Assembly (NCBI GenBank): GCA_027451915.1
Contig: DAIDHU010000126.1
Span: 1 to 5,235, forward strand
Source: Thiomonas sp.
Lineage (GTDB): Bacteria; Pseudomonadota; Gammaproteobacteria; Burkholderiales; Burkholderiaceae_C
Direction of reading: 5' to 3'
Length of the DNA stretch: 5,235 bases
Below are positions 1-5,233 of this stretch, piece by piece. How positions within the stretch are numbered: the first letter of the stretch is position 1; the number at the start of each line of letters is the position of its first letter. The notes beneath the pieces are model-generated. The model did no database searches, was not told the origin of the DNA, and was given only the letters and a program-made list of their open reading frames with translations. Made by a program: the position numbers and the translations under genes.

Positions 1-2288
1 AGCGGGGCCGCGCTCACGGCGCCCACCGCGCCGGCGCCCTCGCCCGCCGCCGCGTGACCGGGCAGGAAGGGGCGCAGGTGCTCGCGCACCGCCACCGGGC
101 CCACGCCCGGGCCGCCGCCGCCGTGGGGAATGCAGAAGGTCTTGTGCAGGTTCAGGTGCGACACGTCGGCCCCGAACTCCGGCGGGCTGACCAGTCCCAC
201 CATGGCGTTCATGTTGGCGCCGTCGACATAGACCTGTCCGCCATGCTCGTGCACGATGTCGCAGATCTCGCGCACCCGGGGCTCGAACACTCCATGCGTG
301 GAGGGGTAGGTGATCATGCACGCCGCCAGCCGCGGGGCGTGCTCGCGCGCCTTGGCGCGCAGGTCGTCCAGGTCCACGCTGCCCTGCGCGTCGCAGGCCA
401 CCACCACCACGCGCATGCCGACCATGTGCGCCGAGGCCGGGTTGGTGCCATGGGCCGAGGAGGGAATCAGGCACACGTCGCGCGCGGCGTCGCCGCGGCT
501 GTGATGCCAGGCGCGGATGGCCAGCAGGCCCGCGTACTCGCCCTGCGAGCCCGCATTGGGCTGCAGGCTCACGGCGTCGTAGCCGGTGGCCTGCGCCAGC
601 CAGGCCTGCAACTCCTCGGCCAGGCGCTGGTAGCCGCGGCGCTGCTCGACCGGCGCGAAGGGGTGCACGGCCGCGAACTCGGGCCAGCCGATGGGCTCCA
701 TCTCGCTGGTGGCGTTGAGTTTCATGGTGCACGAGCCCAGCGGGATCATCGCGCGGTCGAGGGCGATGTCCTTGTCGGCGAGCTGGCGCAGGTAGCGCAG
801 CATCTCGGTCTCGCTGCGATGGGCGTGGAACACCGGGTGCGTGAGGTAGGCGCCCTGGCGCGCCAGCGCGCGCGGCCAGCGCGGCTCGATGCCGGCGGCC
901 GCGGCCTGGAACATGTCGGGGCCCGGCGCGGCGGCGCCGCGCACGGCCGCGAACACCCCGAGCAGGCTGAGCAGGTCCTCGCGCTCGACGGTCTCGTCCA
1001 GCGAAATGCCCACGCAGTCCTCGCCGGCGCGGCGCAGGTTGATGCCGGCGGCCACGCTGGCCGCGTGCACGGCCTCGGTGCGGGTGCCGGTGAGCACCGT
1101 CAGGGTATCGAAATAGCTGGCGTGGCGCAGCTCCCAGCCCTGCGCGCGCAGGGCGTCGGCGAGCAGCGCGGTGTAGGCGTGCACGCGCTGCGCGATGCGC
1201 AGCAGGCCCTCGGGCCCGTGATAGACGGCGTACATGGCCGCCAGCACGGCGGGCAGGACCTGCGCGGTGCAGATGTTGCTGGTGGCCTTCTCGCGCCGGA
1301 TATGCTGCTCGCGGGTCTGCAAGGCCAGGCGCAGCCCGGTGTTGCCCTGGGCATCCACGCTGGCGCCGACCAGGCGCCCCGGCAACTGGCGCTTGAGCGC
1401 ATCACGCACCGCCATGTAAGCGGCGTGGGGGCCGCCGCAGCCCAGCGGCAGGCCGAAGCGCTGCGTGTTGCCCACGGCGATGTCCGCTCCCAGTTCCCCA
1501 GGCGGAGCCAGCAGGGTCAATGCCAGGATGTCCGCAGCCACGATGACCAGGGTGCCGCGCGCGCGCAGCCCGCCGATCAGCTCGCGCAGGTCATGCACGC
1601 CGCCATCCACGCCCGGATACTGCAACAGCACGGCAAGGTGCTCGCCCTGCATCGCCCGCGAGGCCGGACCGACGTGGATCTGCAGCCCGATGGGCTCGGC
1701 GCGGGTGCGCAGGACTTCCAGGGTCTGCGGCAGCACGTCGTCGGCGACATACACGCTGTTGCTGGCGTGGTCGGACACGCGGCGGGCCAGGGTCACGGCC
1801 TCGGCGGCCGCGGTGGCCTCGTCGAGCATGGAGGCGTTGGCCACGTCCAGGCCGGTGAGGTCGGCCACCATGGTCTGGAAGTTCAGCAGGGCCTCCAGGC
1901 GGCCCTGGCTGATCTCGGGCTGATAGGGCGTGTAGGCCGTGTACCAGGCGGGGTTCTCGAGCACGTTGCGGCGGATCACGCCGGGCATGTGGGCGTTGGC
2001 ATAGCCCTGGCCGATGAAACTGCGCAGCACCCGGTTCTCGCGCGCGATGTCGTGCAATTCGCGCAGCGCCTGCTGTTCGCCCACCGCGGCCGGCAGGCGC
2101 ATGGGCGCGTCGCGCCGGATGGACTCGGGAAGGACGGCCCGCATCAGCCCATCCAGGCTCTCCTGGCCGAGCACGCGCAGCATATGCGCCTGTTCCTGGG
2201 CGTCGGGGCCGATATGGCGCCGGCGAAAGGCCTCGGCGTCCTCGAGCTCGGCGAGCCCGGGAAAATGGGATGCGAAAGACAGGGACAT
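1..2288 (-). CDS. gcvP: Glycine dehydrogenase (aminomethyl-transferring), P-protein of the glycine cleavage system; 3' end beyond the window
   Basis: This is the PLP-dependent decarboxylase of the cytoplasmic glycine cleavage system: it removes CO2 from glycine and loads the aminomethyl group onto lipoyl-GcvH. The window shows 762 codons; the family is usually about 950-960 residues, so roughly 190 C-terminal residues lie past the left edge. The N-terminus reads MSLSFASHFPGLAELEDAEA and leads to the typical RHIGP motif (residues 24-28). GSCTMKLNA (around K523), SSAHGTNPASA and DGANMNAM follow. The PLP-binding lysine should be K716 in LNLHKTFCIPHGGGGPG, close to its position in E. coli GcvP. 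The N-terminal and C-terminal halves are the two related aminotransferase-like halves of a single-chain P-protein, not the split GcvPA/GcvPB form. The ATG at 2288 is supported by GAGG five bases upstream. The gene lies 77 bases after gcvH and is the last gcv gene visible. No frameshift or internal stop was seen. Confidence 0.97.
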   Translation of the reverse strand, partial: MSLSFASHFPGLAELEDAEAFRRRHIGPDAQEQAHMLRVLGQESLDGLMRAVLPESIRRDAPMRLPAAVGEQQALRELHDIARENRVLRSFIGQGYANAHMPGVIRRNVLENPAWYTAYTPYQPEISQGRLEALLNFQTMVADLTGLDVANASMLDEATAAAEAVTLARRVSDHASNSVYVADDVLPQTLEVLRTRAEPIGLQIHVGPASRAMQGEHLAVLLQYPGVDGGVHDLRELIGGLRARGTLVIVAADILALTLLAPPGELGADIAVGNTQRFGLPLGCGGPHAAYMAVRDALKRQLPGRLVGASVDAQGNTGLRLALQTREQHIRREKATSNICTAQVLPAVLAAMYAVYHGPEGLLRIAQRVHAYTALLADALRAQGWELRHASYFDTLTVLTGTRTEAVHAASVAAGINLRRAGEDCVGISLDETVEREDLLSLLGVFAAVRGAAAPGPDMFQAAAAGIEPRWPRALARQGAYLTHPVFHAHRSETEMLRYLRQLADKDIALDRAMIPLGSCTMKLNATSEMEPIGWPEFAAVHPFAPVEQRRGYQRLAEELQAWLAQATGYDAVSLQPNAGSQGEYAGLLAIRAWHHSRGDAARDVCLIPSSAHGTNPASAHMVGMRVVVVACDAQGSVDLDDLRAKAREHAPRLAACMITYPSTHGVFEPRVREICDIVHEHGGQVYVDGANMNAMVGLVSPPEFGADVSHLNLHKTFCIPHGGGGPGVGPVAVREHLRPFLPGHAAAGEGAGAVGAVSAAP

Positions 2289-2293
2289 GGAAA

Positions 2294-2297
2294 CCTC
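2294..2297 (-). promoter_or_regulatory. Ribosome binding site of gcvP
   Basis: GAGG on the minus strand sits five bases before the ATG at 2288. It supports this start, which gives a normal N-terminus ahead of the RHIGP motif. gcvP therefore has its own initiation site and does not depend on overlap with gcvH. Confidence 0.7.
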
Positions 2298-2365
2298 GGT
2301 GCGATGGGGCGCCTCGGAAACTCGGGCGTCGTTCGGGCTGCGCGGGAGCCTGGCGCGAAGGCCGG

Positions 2366-2740
2366 TCAGGATTCGCCGAGCAGGCGGTCGTAGGCGGACT
2401 GGTCGAGCAGCGCGTCGAACTGCGCGGGCTCGCTGGGACGCACGCGGAAGAACCAGCCGGCGCCCTGGGGATCGCTGTTGGCCAGAGAGGGGTCGGCCAC
2501 CAGCGCGTCGTTGACGGCCACGACCTCGCCCGCGATGGGCATGAACACATCGGCGGCCGCCTTCACCGACTCGACCACGCCGGCGGTGTCCTTTTGCGCG
2601 TAGCTGCGCCCGGGAGCGGGAAGTTCGACGAACACCACGTCGCCCAGCGCGTCCTGCGCATGCGCGGTGATGCCCACGGTCGCGGTGCCGTCGGATTCCA
2701 GGCGGACCCATTCGTGGTCGGAAGTGAACTTGGTGGTCAT
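2366..2740 (-). CDS. gcvH: Glycine cleavage system H-protein (lipoyl carrier)
   Basis: This is the small lipoylated carrier that shuttles the aminomethyl intermediate from GcvP to GcvT and is reoxidised by the L-protein. It has 124 residues, a normal length for the family (about 125-130). The N-terminus MTTKFTSDHEWVRLESDG is typical; E. coli-like H-proteins begin with the same 'HEWV' strand. The lipoyl domain follows: GITAHAQDALGDVVFVELP (residues 23-41), then VVESVKAAADVFMPIAGEV, where K60 in ESVKA is the predicted lipoylation site. The C-terminus carries the usual GWFFRVRPSEPAQFDALL and a short helix ending YDRLLGES. GGAG six bases before the ATG supports the start. The gene lies between gcvT (93-base gap) and gcvP (77-base gap), all on one strand, which fits a single transcript. 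All expected key residues are present. Confidence 0.98.
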   Translation of the reverse strand: MTTKFTSDHEWVRLESDGTATVGITAHAQDALGDVVFVELPAPGRSYAQKDTAGVVESVKAAADVFMPIAGEVVAVNDALVADPSLANSDPQGAGWFFRVRPSEPAQFDALLDQSAYDRLLGES

Positions 2741-2746
2741 GGCGAA

Positions 2747-2750
2747 CTCC
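2747..2750 (-). promoter_or_regulatory. Ribosome binding site of gcvH
   Basis: GGAG on the minus strand lies six bases upstream of the gcvH ATG at 2740. The rest of the 93-base gcvT-gcvH gap holds a pyrimidine-rich tract (about 2751-2776, read on the minus strand). I see no hairpin with a U-tract or promoter in it, so gcvH is probably co-transcribed with gcvT. Confidence 0.7.
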
Positions 2751-2833
2751 GGTTCGGGGAGGGGGAGAGGGTGGAAATGAGATGCGACGCGAGTGCGAGG
2801 CCTGAGGCGATGGGAATCTGGACAGGCCGTGGT

Positions 2834-4015
2834 TCAGCTGCGCGCGTAGCGGTGCGCGACGAAGGGCATGTCCACGACCTGCATGGGCAGGCGCTTGTCG
2901 CGCACCAGCGCGACAAGCTCGGTGCCGGGCGCGGCGCAGGCCGTGTCGACATAGGCCATGGCGATGGCCGCGTCGGCAGTCGGGGTGAGCGCACCGCTGG
3001 TGACGCGACCGATCTCCCGGTCCTGTGCGTCGCGCAGGACCGCGCCCTCGCGCACCGGCGCGCGCTGCAGGCCGCGCAGGCCCACACGCACGCGCCCGAC
3101 GCTGGACGGATCGTCGAGTTGCCGCAGCACGGCGTCGGCGCCGGGAAAGCCCCCGGCGCGGGCGCCGCCGCTGCGCCGCACCTTCTGGATGGCCCACTGC
3201 AGGCGCGCCTGCACCGGCGTGGGGGTGGTGTCCATGTCGTGTCCGTACAGACACAGCCCCGCCTCCAGGCGCAGGGTGTCGCGCGCGCCCAGTCCCGCCG
3301 GCGCCACGCCGGGCAGCTTGAGCAGGGCGCCGGCCAGTGCCTGCGCGTGCTCGGCCGCCACGGAAATCTCGAAACCGTCCTCGCCGGTGTAGCCGCTGCG
3401 GCTGATGAACACCTCGGCATCGCCCACGCTGGGCGGCAGCACCACCCAGGCGGCATCCATGAACCGCAGCCGGGCCACCGCGGGCATCAGGCTTTGCAGC
3501 GCCTGCGCCGCGGCAGGCCCCTGAAGGGCCAGCAGGGCATGTCGAGGCAGGGCCTCGATCTCGCAGCGCGCCGCGAGGTGGCCGCGCAGCCAGTCCAGGT
3601 CATGCTGCTTGCGCGCGGCGTTGACCACCACGAAAAACTCTCCGGCCGCGTCGGGCGCGCCGGAGCGCGCACGATGGGTGAGCATCAGATCGTCGAGGAT
3701 GCCGCCGCCGGCGTCGAGCAGGAACCCGTAGCGCTGGCGTCCGCGGGCCAGGCCCTGCAGGTCCACCGGAACCAGGCTTTCCAGCGCGGCGGCGGCCTGC
3801 TCGCCCCGCACGCGCACCTGGCCCATGTGGGAGACGTCGAACAGCGAGGCGGACTCGCGGGTATGCCGATGCTCGGCGACGATGCCCCGGGAATATTGCA
3901 GGGGCATCGAATACCCGGCGAAGGGCACCATGCGCGCCCCCAGGCTCAGGTGCAGCTCGTGCAGCGGGGTCTGCTGCAGATCGTCCGCGACGGCGGACGG
4001 GTTCAGGTCGGACAT
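2834..4015 (-). CDS. gcvT: Aminomethyltransferase, T-protein of the glycine cleavage system
   Basis: This enzyme transfers the methylene carbon from aminomethyl-lipoyl-GcvH to tetrahydrofolate, giving 5,10-methylene-THF and ammonia in the cytoplasm. It has 393 residues, somewhat longer than the 364 of E. coli; part of the excess is about 13 residues before the conserved QQTPLHELH start. Family motifs appear in order: ARMVPFAGYSMPLQY (27-41), FDVSHMGQ (59-66), GGGILDDLMLTHR (103-115) with the acidic pair D108/D109 that contains the expected catalytic aspartate, LALQGPAA (162-169), SGYTGEDGFEI (207-217), and GLGARDTLRLEAG (241-253) followed by LYGHDMD. The C-terminal barrel has IGRVTSGALTPT. 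The ATG at 4015 is well supported by AAGGAG six bases upstream. It is the first gene of the operon and sits directly behind a glycine riboswitch. No key motif is missing. Confidence 0.97.
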   Translation of the reverse strand: MSDLNPSAVADDLQQTPLHELHLSLGARMVPFAGYSMPLQYSRGIVAEHRHTRESASLFDVSHMGQVRVRGEQAAAALESLVPVDLQGLARGRQRYGFLLDAGGGILDDLMLTHRARSGAPDAAGEFFVVVNAARKQHDLDWLRGHLAARCEIEALPRHALLALQGPAAAQALQSLMPAVARLRFMDAAWVVLPPSVGDAEVFISRSGYTGEDGFEISVAAEHAQALAGALLKLPGVAPAGLGARDTLRLEAGLCLYGHDMDTTPTPVQARLQWAIQKVRRSGGARAGGFPGADAVLRQLDDPSSVGRVRVGLRGLQRAPVREGAVLRDAQDREIGRVTSGALTPTADAAIAMAYVDTACAAPGTELVALVRDKRLPMQVVDMPFVAHRYARS

Positions 4016-4079
4016 GCGGGGCTCCTTGGAACTCAGACCGCGCCACGAAAAGGTTCCGCAACGCTTTCCCGTCCCCCGC
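4016..4079 (-). promoter_or_regulatory. Predicted riboswitch expression platform (translational ON switch)
   Basis: GCGGGG (4079-4074) can pair with CCCCGC (4021-4016), which fills the space between the gcvT Shine-Dalgarno sequence and its ATG. Nested inside, GGAAC (4057-4053) can pair with GTTCC (4032-4028). In this form AAGGAG lies in a six-base strand between two helices and the ATG abuts a helix. GCGGGG is also part of P1 of aptamer 2, so the two forms exclude each other: glycine binding would stabilise P1 and free the initiation site. The base complementarity is visible; the switching is inferred. Confidence 0.6.
4022..4027 (-). promoter_or_regulatory. Ribosome binding site of gcvT, probably controlled by the riboswitch
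   Basis: AAGGAG on the minus strand is a strong Shine-Dalgarno sequence six bases before the gcvT ATG. The six bases between it and the start codon (4021 to 4016, CCCCGC) exactly complement GCGGGG at 4079 to 4074, part of the 3' strand of aptamer 2's P1 helix. Just upstream of the Shine-Dalgarno, GTTCC (4032-4028) complements GGAAC (4057-4053). In the paired state the site would be held between two helices. The site itself is clear; its control by pairing is inferred. Confidence 0.8.
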
Positions 4080-4168
4080 TGTCCTTGGTACCTGAGAGAT
4101 TGACCCGGCTCGCGCCAGGGCTTGCCCCTTCGGTGGACACCGCTGCGCGGCGCCGCTCTCCAGTGAGG
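4074..4168 (-). promoter_or_regulatory. Glycine aptamer 2 (downstream aptamer)
   Basis: P1 pairs CCTCACTG (4168-4161) with CAGCGGGG (4081-4074), with one A/C mismatch and one G-U pair. GAGAG follows. P2 is an 8-base-pair helix, GGCGCCGC (4154-4147) with GCGGTGTC (4143-4136), including two G-U pairs and a loop of only three bases. CACCGAAGGGGCAAG follows at 4135-4121. P3b pairs CCC and GGC (bulged T at 4117) with GCC and GGG around a GCGA tetraloop of the GNRA type (4113-4110). AATCTCTCAGG (4101-4091) matches the consensus exactly. The closing P1 strand overlaps the predicted expression platform. Confidence 0.92.
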
Positions 4169-4189
4169 TGAACCCCGCTGCCCGGGGCC

Positions 4190-4310
4190 CCGTCAGTCCT
4201 GGTACCTGCGCGGTACGCGCGCCGCACGACACGGGCCGTGCGGGGCACTTACGCCTTCGGTGGCCTGCCGCGCGGCGCCTGGACGCGCGCGCCAGGCTCT
4301 CTCCTGACGG
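4190..4310 (-). promoter_or_regulatory. Glycine aptamer 1 (upstream aptamer)
   Basis: P1 is a perfect 7-base-pair helix between CCGTCAG (4310-4304) and CTGACGG (4196-4190). GAGAGA follows P1. P2 starts with GCCTG (4297-4293) and closes with CAGGC (4267-4263), extended inward by a CGCGCG/CGCGCG stretch. CACCGAAGG then appears at 4262-4254. P3b is a perfect 7-base-pair hairpin, CCGCACG (4243-4237) with CGTGCGG (4228-4222). The usual CUCUC before CAGG is CGCGC here, and the opposite strand of P3a has GCG (4254-4252), which keeps the pairing. Confidence 0.9.
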
Positions 4311-4382
4311 CGCGAAGTGTAGCCTAAACAAAGACCCCGGGAACCGGCAGGCCCCTCAAAGCAGGGACCCGCCGCCCGCGCC
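4311..4382 (-). promoter_or_regulatory. Region between the Trp-rich gene and the riboswitch; probable gcv promoter, elements not clear
   Basis: The gcv transcript must start at or before about 4310. The only AT-rich stretch nearby is about 4337-4314 (minus strand), with weak -10-like hexamers TAGGCT (4326-4321) and TACACT (4321-4316). No good -35 lies at the right distance; TTGAGG (4359-4354) is 27 or more bases away. TACACT would place the start almost inside P1 of aptamer 1. Promoter presence is inferred from the need for one; the exact elements are not supported. Confidence 0.3.
4350..4369 (-). terminator. Weak candidate terminator after the Trp-rich gene
   Basis: GGTCCCT (4369-4363) pairs with AGGGGCC (4356-4350) around a six-base loop, with one T-G pair, 13 bases after the stop codon. 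A U-tract does not follow directly; the T-rich stretch TCTTTGTTT comes about 15 bases later, after a second small hairpin (CCGG TTC CCGG). It could reduce read-through into gcvT or have no role. Confidence 0.25.
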
Positions 4383-4646
4383 TCAGCGCCCCTTCGCACC
4401 CTTGCCGTCGCGCGGCGCGCGCAGGCCCAGGTTGCGGCGCGCGCGCGCATTGCGCTCGGCCTTGCGTTCCTCCACTTTCTCCATGGCCCGGCGCTGGGAC
4501 ACGCCGAACATGGGGTCGATGACCTCCCACCAGACAAAGGCCAGGGCCAGTGGAACGCCGATCCACCACCACGACAGGGTCGCGAAGGGCCCGACGGCAC
4601 CGAGTTTCAGACCGAGTAGCAGGATTGCAACAAGCAAAATCCACAT
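4383..4646 (-). CDS. Small Trp-rich membrane protein of unknown function (TIGR04438-like)
   Basis: The protein has 87 residues. Residues 2-18 (WILLVAILLLGLKLGAV) and about 24-43 are hydrophobic and should form two membrane segments or a hairpin. Six tryptophans lie in the first 40 residues: W2, W26-W28 and W39-W40. From residue 51 the chain is strongly charged and probably helical (QRRAMEKVEERKAERNARAR), with a basic end (RAPRDGKGAKGR). This pattern matches what I recall of the betaproteobacterial TIGR04438 'Trp-rich protein' family, which has no known function. The ATG at 4646 is preferred because GGAG lies seven bases upstream. Starts 30 and 39 bases earlier (4676 and 4685) would only add a polar, poorly supported extension before the membrane segment. 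It is encoded upstream of the gcv leader on the same strand and divergently from the cytochrome gene. Neither neighbour reveals its job. Confidence 0.85.
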   Translation of the reverse strand: MWILLVAILLLGLKLGAVGPFATLSWWWIGVPLALAFVWWEVIDPMFGVSQRRAMEKVEERKAERNARARRNLGLRAPRDGKGAKGR

Positions 4647-4730
4647 CGAAGCTCTCCCACCAGAAAGGCGATCCATCGGGATCAATATTTCGAACGTTCA
4701 AGCGCGCCGGACCGCAAAGGCGTCGGTTTT

Positions 4731-4761
4731 GCACCGGCGTGTCGGGTAGCATATCCGGTGC
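4731..4761. repeat. Inverted repeat, 7-base arms
   Basis: GCACCGG (4731-4737) is the exact reverse complement of CCGGTGC (4755-4761), with 17 bases between them. It lies about 110 bases before the cytochrome gene and 85 bases before the Trp-rich gene. It could be a protein-binding site for either promoter or chance in GC-rich DNA. Confidence 0.4.
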
Positions 4762-4860
4762 TGTTCCACGACGGGCGCGTTTTTTCGCGGTGGCGGTCAA
4801 CGAGCCCGCGCGCAGGTGCGTTTATCGCACAGCCACAGCGCAAACGCTTCGCTCAACCTT

Positions 4861-4865
4861 GGAGA
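4861..4865 (+). promoter_or_regulatory. Ribosome binding site of the cytochrome c gene
   Basis: GGAGA lies six bases before the ATG at 4872. It fixes the start at MKKLVIGVG, which gives a correct signal peptide. The frame stays open upstream to 4758, but that extension would bury the signal sequence. Confidence 0.75.
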
Positions 4866-4871
4866 TCGAGA

Positions 4872-5186
4872 ATGAAGAAACTCGTCATTGGTGTCGGCCT
4901 CGCCGTCGCCGCCATGTCGCAGGTTTATGCCGCCGACATGATGGCCCTGGCCAAGTCGAAGAACTGCCTGGCCTGCCACGCCGTCGACAAGAAGCTGGTC
5001 GGCCCGTCCTACCAGGACGTGGCGGCCAAGTACGCCGGCAAGCCCGGCGCCGAGGCCAAGCTGGTGAACGCCGTGCTGCACGGCGAGGCGGGCACCTGGG
5101 GCCCGGTGCCGATGCCGGCGAACCCGCAGGTCACCCCGGCTGAAGCCAAGGAACTGGTGACCTGGGTCCTCAGCCTGAAGAAGTAA
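4872..5186 (+). CDS. Class I cytochrome c, c551/c8-like periplasmic electron carrier
   Basis: The protein has 104 residues. Residues 1-20 (MKKLVIGVGLAVAAMSQVYA) form a Sec signal peptide with a likely cut after VYA, leaving a mature chain of about 84 residues, the size of Pseudomonas cytochrome c551 (82). The haem motif is C32-L-A-C35-H36: the two cysteines bind haem covalently and H36 is one axial ligand. The second ligand should be M81 in WGPVPMPAN, the c551 signature. VGPSYQDVAAKYAG (43-56) and the C-terminal helix AEAKELVTWVLSLKK also match that family. Such proteins carry single electrons in the periplasm, for example between the bc1 complex and terminal oxidases or nitrite reductase; the actual partner cannot be told here. 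The gene stands alone on the plus strand and is followed by hairpins, so it is probably monocistronic. c551 and c8 are close names for one family, so no gene symbol is given. Confidence 0.93.
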   Translation: MKKLVIGVGLAVAAMSQVYAADMMALAKSKNCLACHAVDKKLVGPSYQDVAAKYAGKPGAEAKLVNAVLHGEAGTWGPVPMPANPQVTPAEAKELVTWVLSLKK

Positions 5187-5195
5187 GGCTCCAGC

Positions 5196-5233
5196 GGCGC
5201 GCGCCCCCGGGCGCGTGCCGCAGGCGCGGCACG
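5196..5233 (+). terminator. Probable terminator hairpins after the cytochrome c gene; U-tract not in window
   Basis: Two overlapping hairpins begin ten bases after the stop codon. The first pairs GGCGCGCGCCC (5196-5206) with GGGCGCGTGCC (5209-5219), about ten pairs once the tight loop opens. The second pairs CGTGCCGC (5214-5221) with GCGGCACG (5226-5233), a perfect eight pairs around an AGGC loop. They share 5214-5219, so only one can form at a time. The window stops two bases later, so a following T-run cannot be seen. Confidence 0.5.

Larger units (their letters stand above)
4074..4310 (-). promoter_or_regulatory. Tandem glycine riboswitch controlling gcvTHP
   Basis: Two consecutive glycine aptamers lie in the leader of gcvT, transcribed on the minus strand. 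Each shows the family's conserved blocks: GAGAG after P1, CACCGAAGG after P2, and CAGGTACC followed by AGGAC before the closing P1 strand. Aptamer 1 spans 4310 to 4190 and aptamer 2 spans 4168 to 4074, joined by a 21-base linker. Glycine riboswitches of this kind usually switch on glycine cleavage genes when glycine is abundant, and the enzymes encoded downstream fit that exactly. The aptamer region starts about 72 bases after the stop of the Trp-rich gene and ends 58 bases before the gcvT ATG. I did not find a clear intrinsic terminator in the platform, which favours translational control. Confidence 0.95.
4647..4871. promoter_or_regulatory. Divergent intergenic region between the Trp-rich gene and the cytochrome c gene
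   Basis: This 225-base stretch must carry promoters for two divergent genes, but I cannot assign convincing sigma-70 elements. The best plus-strand pair, TTGCAC (4729-4734) and TATCCG (4752-4757) with a 17-base spacer, matches the consensus at only three positions in each hexamer. On the minus strand TTGAAC (4702-4697) resembles a -35 but has no good -10. Visible structure includes an inverted repeat GCACCGG/CCGGTGC (4731-4737 and 4755-4761), an imperfect palindrome around GAACGTTC (4692-4699), and CGCG-T6-CGCG (4776-4789). Confidence 0.35.

Noticed and set aside
54..2393. A 779-codon open frame on the plus strand opposite gcvP
   Set aside because: Its translation is repetitive in H, G, A, V, Q and R with no recognisable domain. 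It is the antisense image of a GC-rich gene whose minus-strand reading gives a clear P-protein with all motifs.
2751..2776. Purine/pyrimidine-biased tract between gcvT and gcvH
   Set aside because: It is a short composition bias with no inverted repeat or U-tract, so I cannot assign it a role as terminator or promoter.
4041..4070. A transcription terminator in the riboswitch platform (GAAAG near CTTTTC)
   Set aside because: The possible stem is five weak pairs with a long loop and no U-run after it, so it does not look like an intrinsic terminator.
2270..4171. A 633-codon open frame on the plus strand opposite gcvH, gcvT and the leader
   Set aside because: Same low-complexity composition. 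It crosses two well-supported minus-strand genes and the riboswitch, and has no domain of its own.
3600..4331. A 243-codon minus-strand frame across the riboswitch and the 5' part of gcvT
   Set aside because: It is out of frame with gcvT and runs through a structured RNA; the Arg- and Ala-rich product is typical of shifted frames in high-GC DNA.
4354..4359. TTGAGG as the -35 of the gcv promoter
   Set aside because: The nearest -10-like hexamers are 27 and 32 bases away, well beyond the 16-18 bases expected for sigma-70, and it falls within the stem-loop at 4350-4369.
4647..4685. Upstream starts for the Trp-rich protein at 4676 or 4685
   Set aside because: They lack a good Shine-Dalgarno sequence and add a polar stretch before the membrane segment, whereas the ATG at 4646 has GGAG at proper spacing.
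4776..4789. CGCG-TTTTTT-CGCG as a terminator
   Set aside because: The T-run is in the loop and not after the stem, the stem is only four pairs, and no gene ends nearby on either strand.
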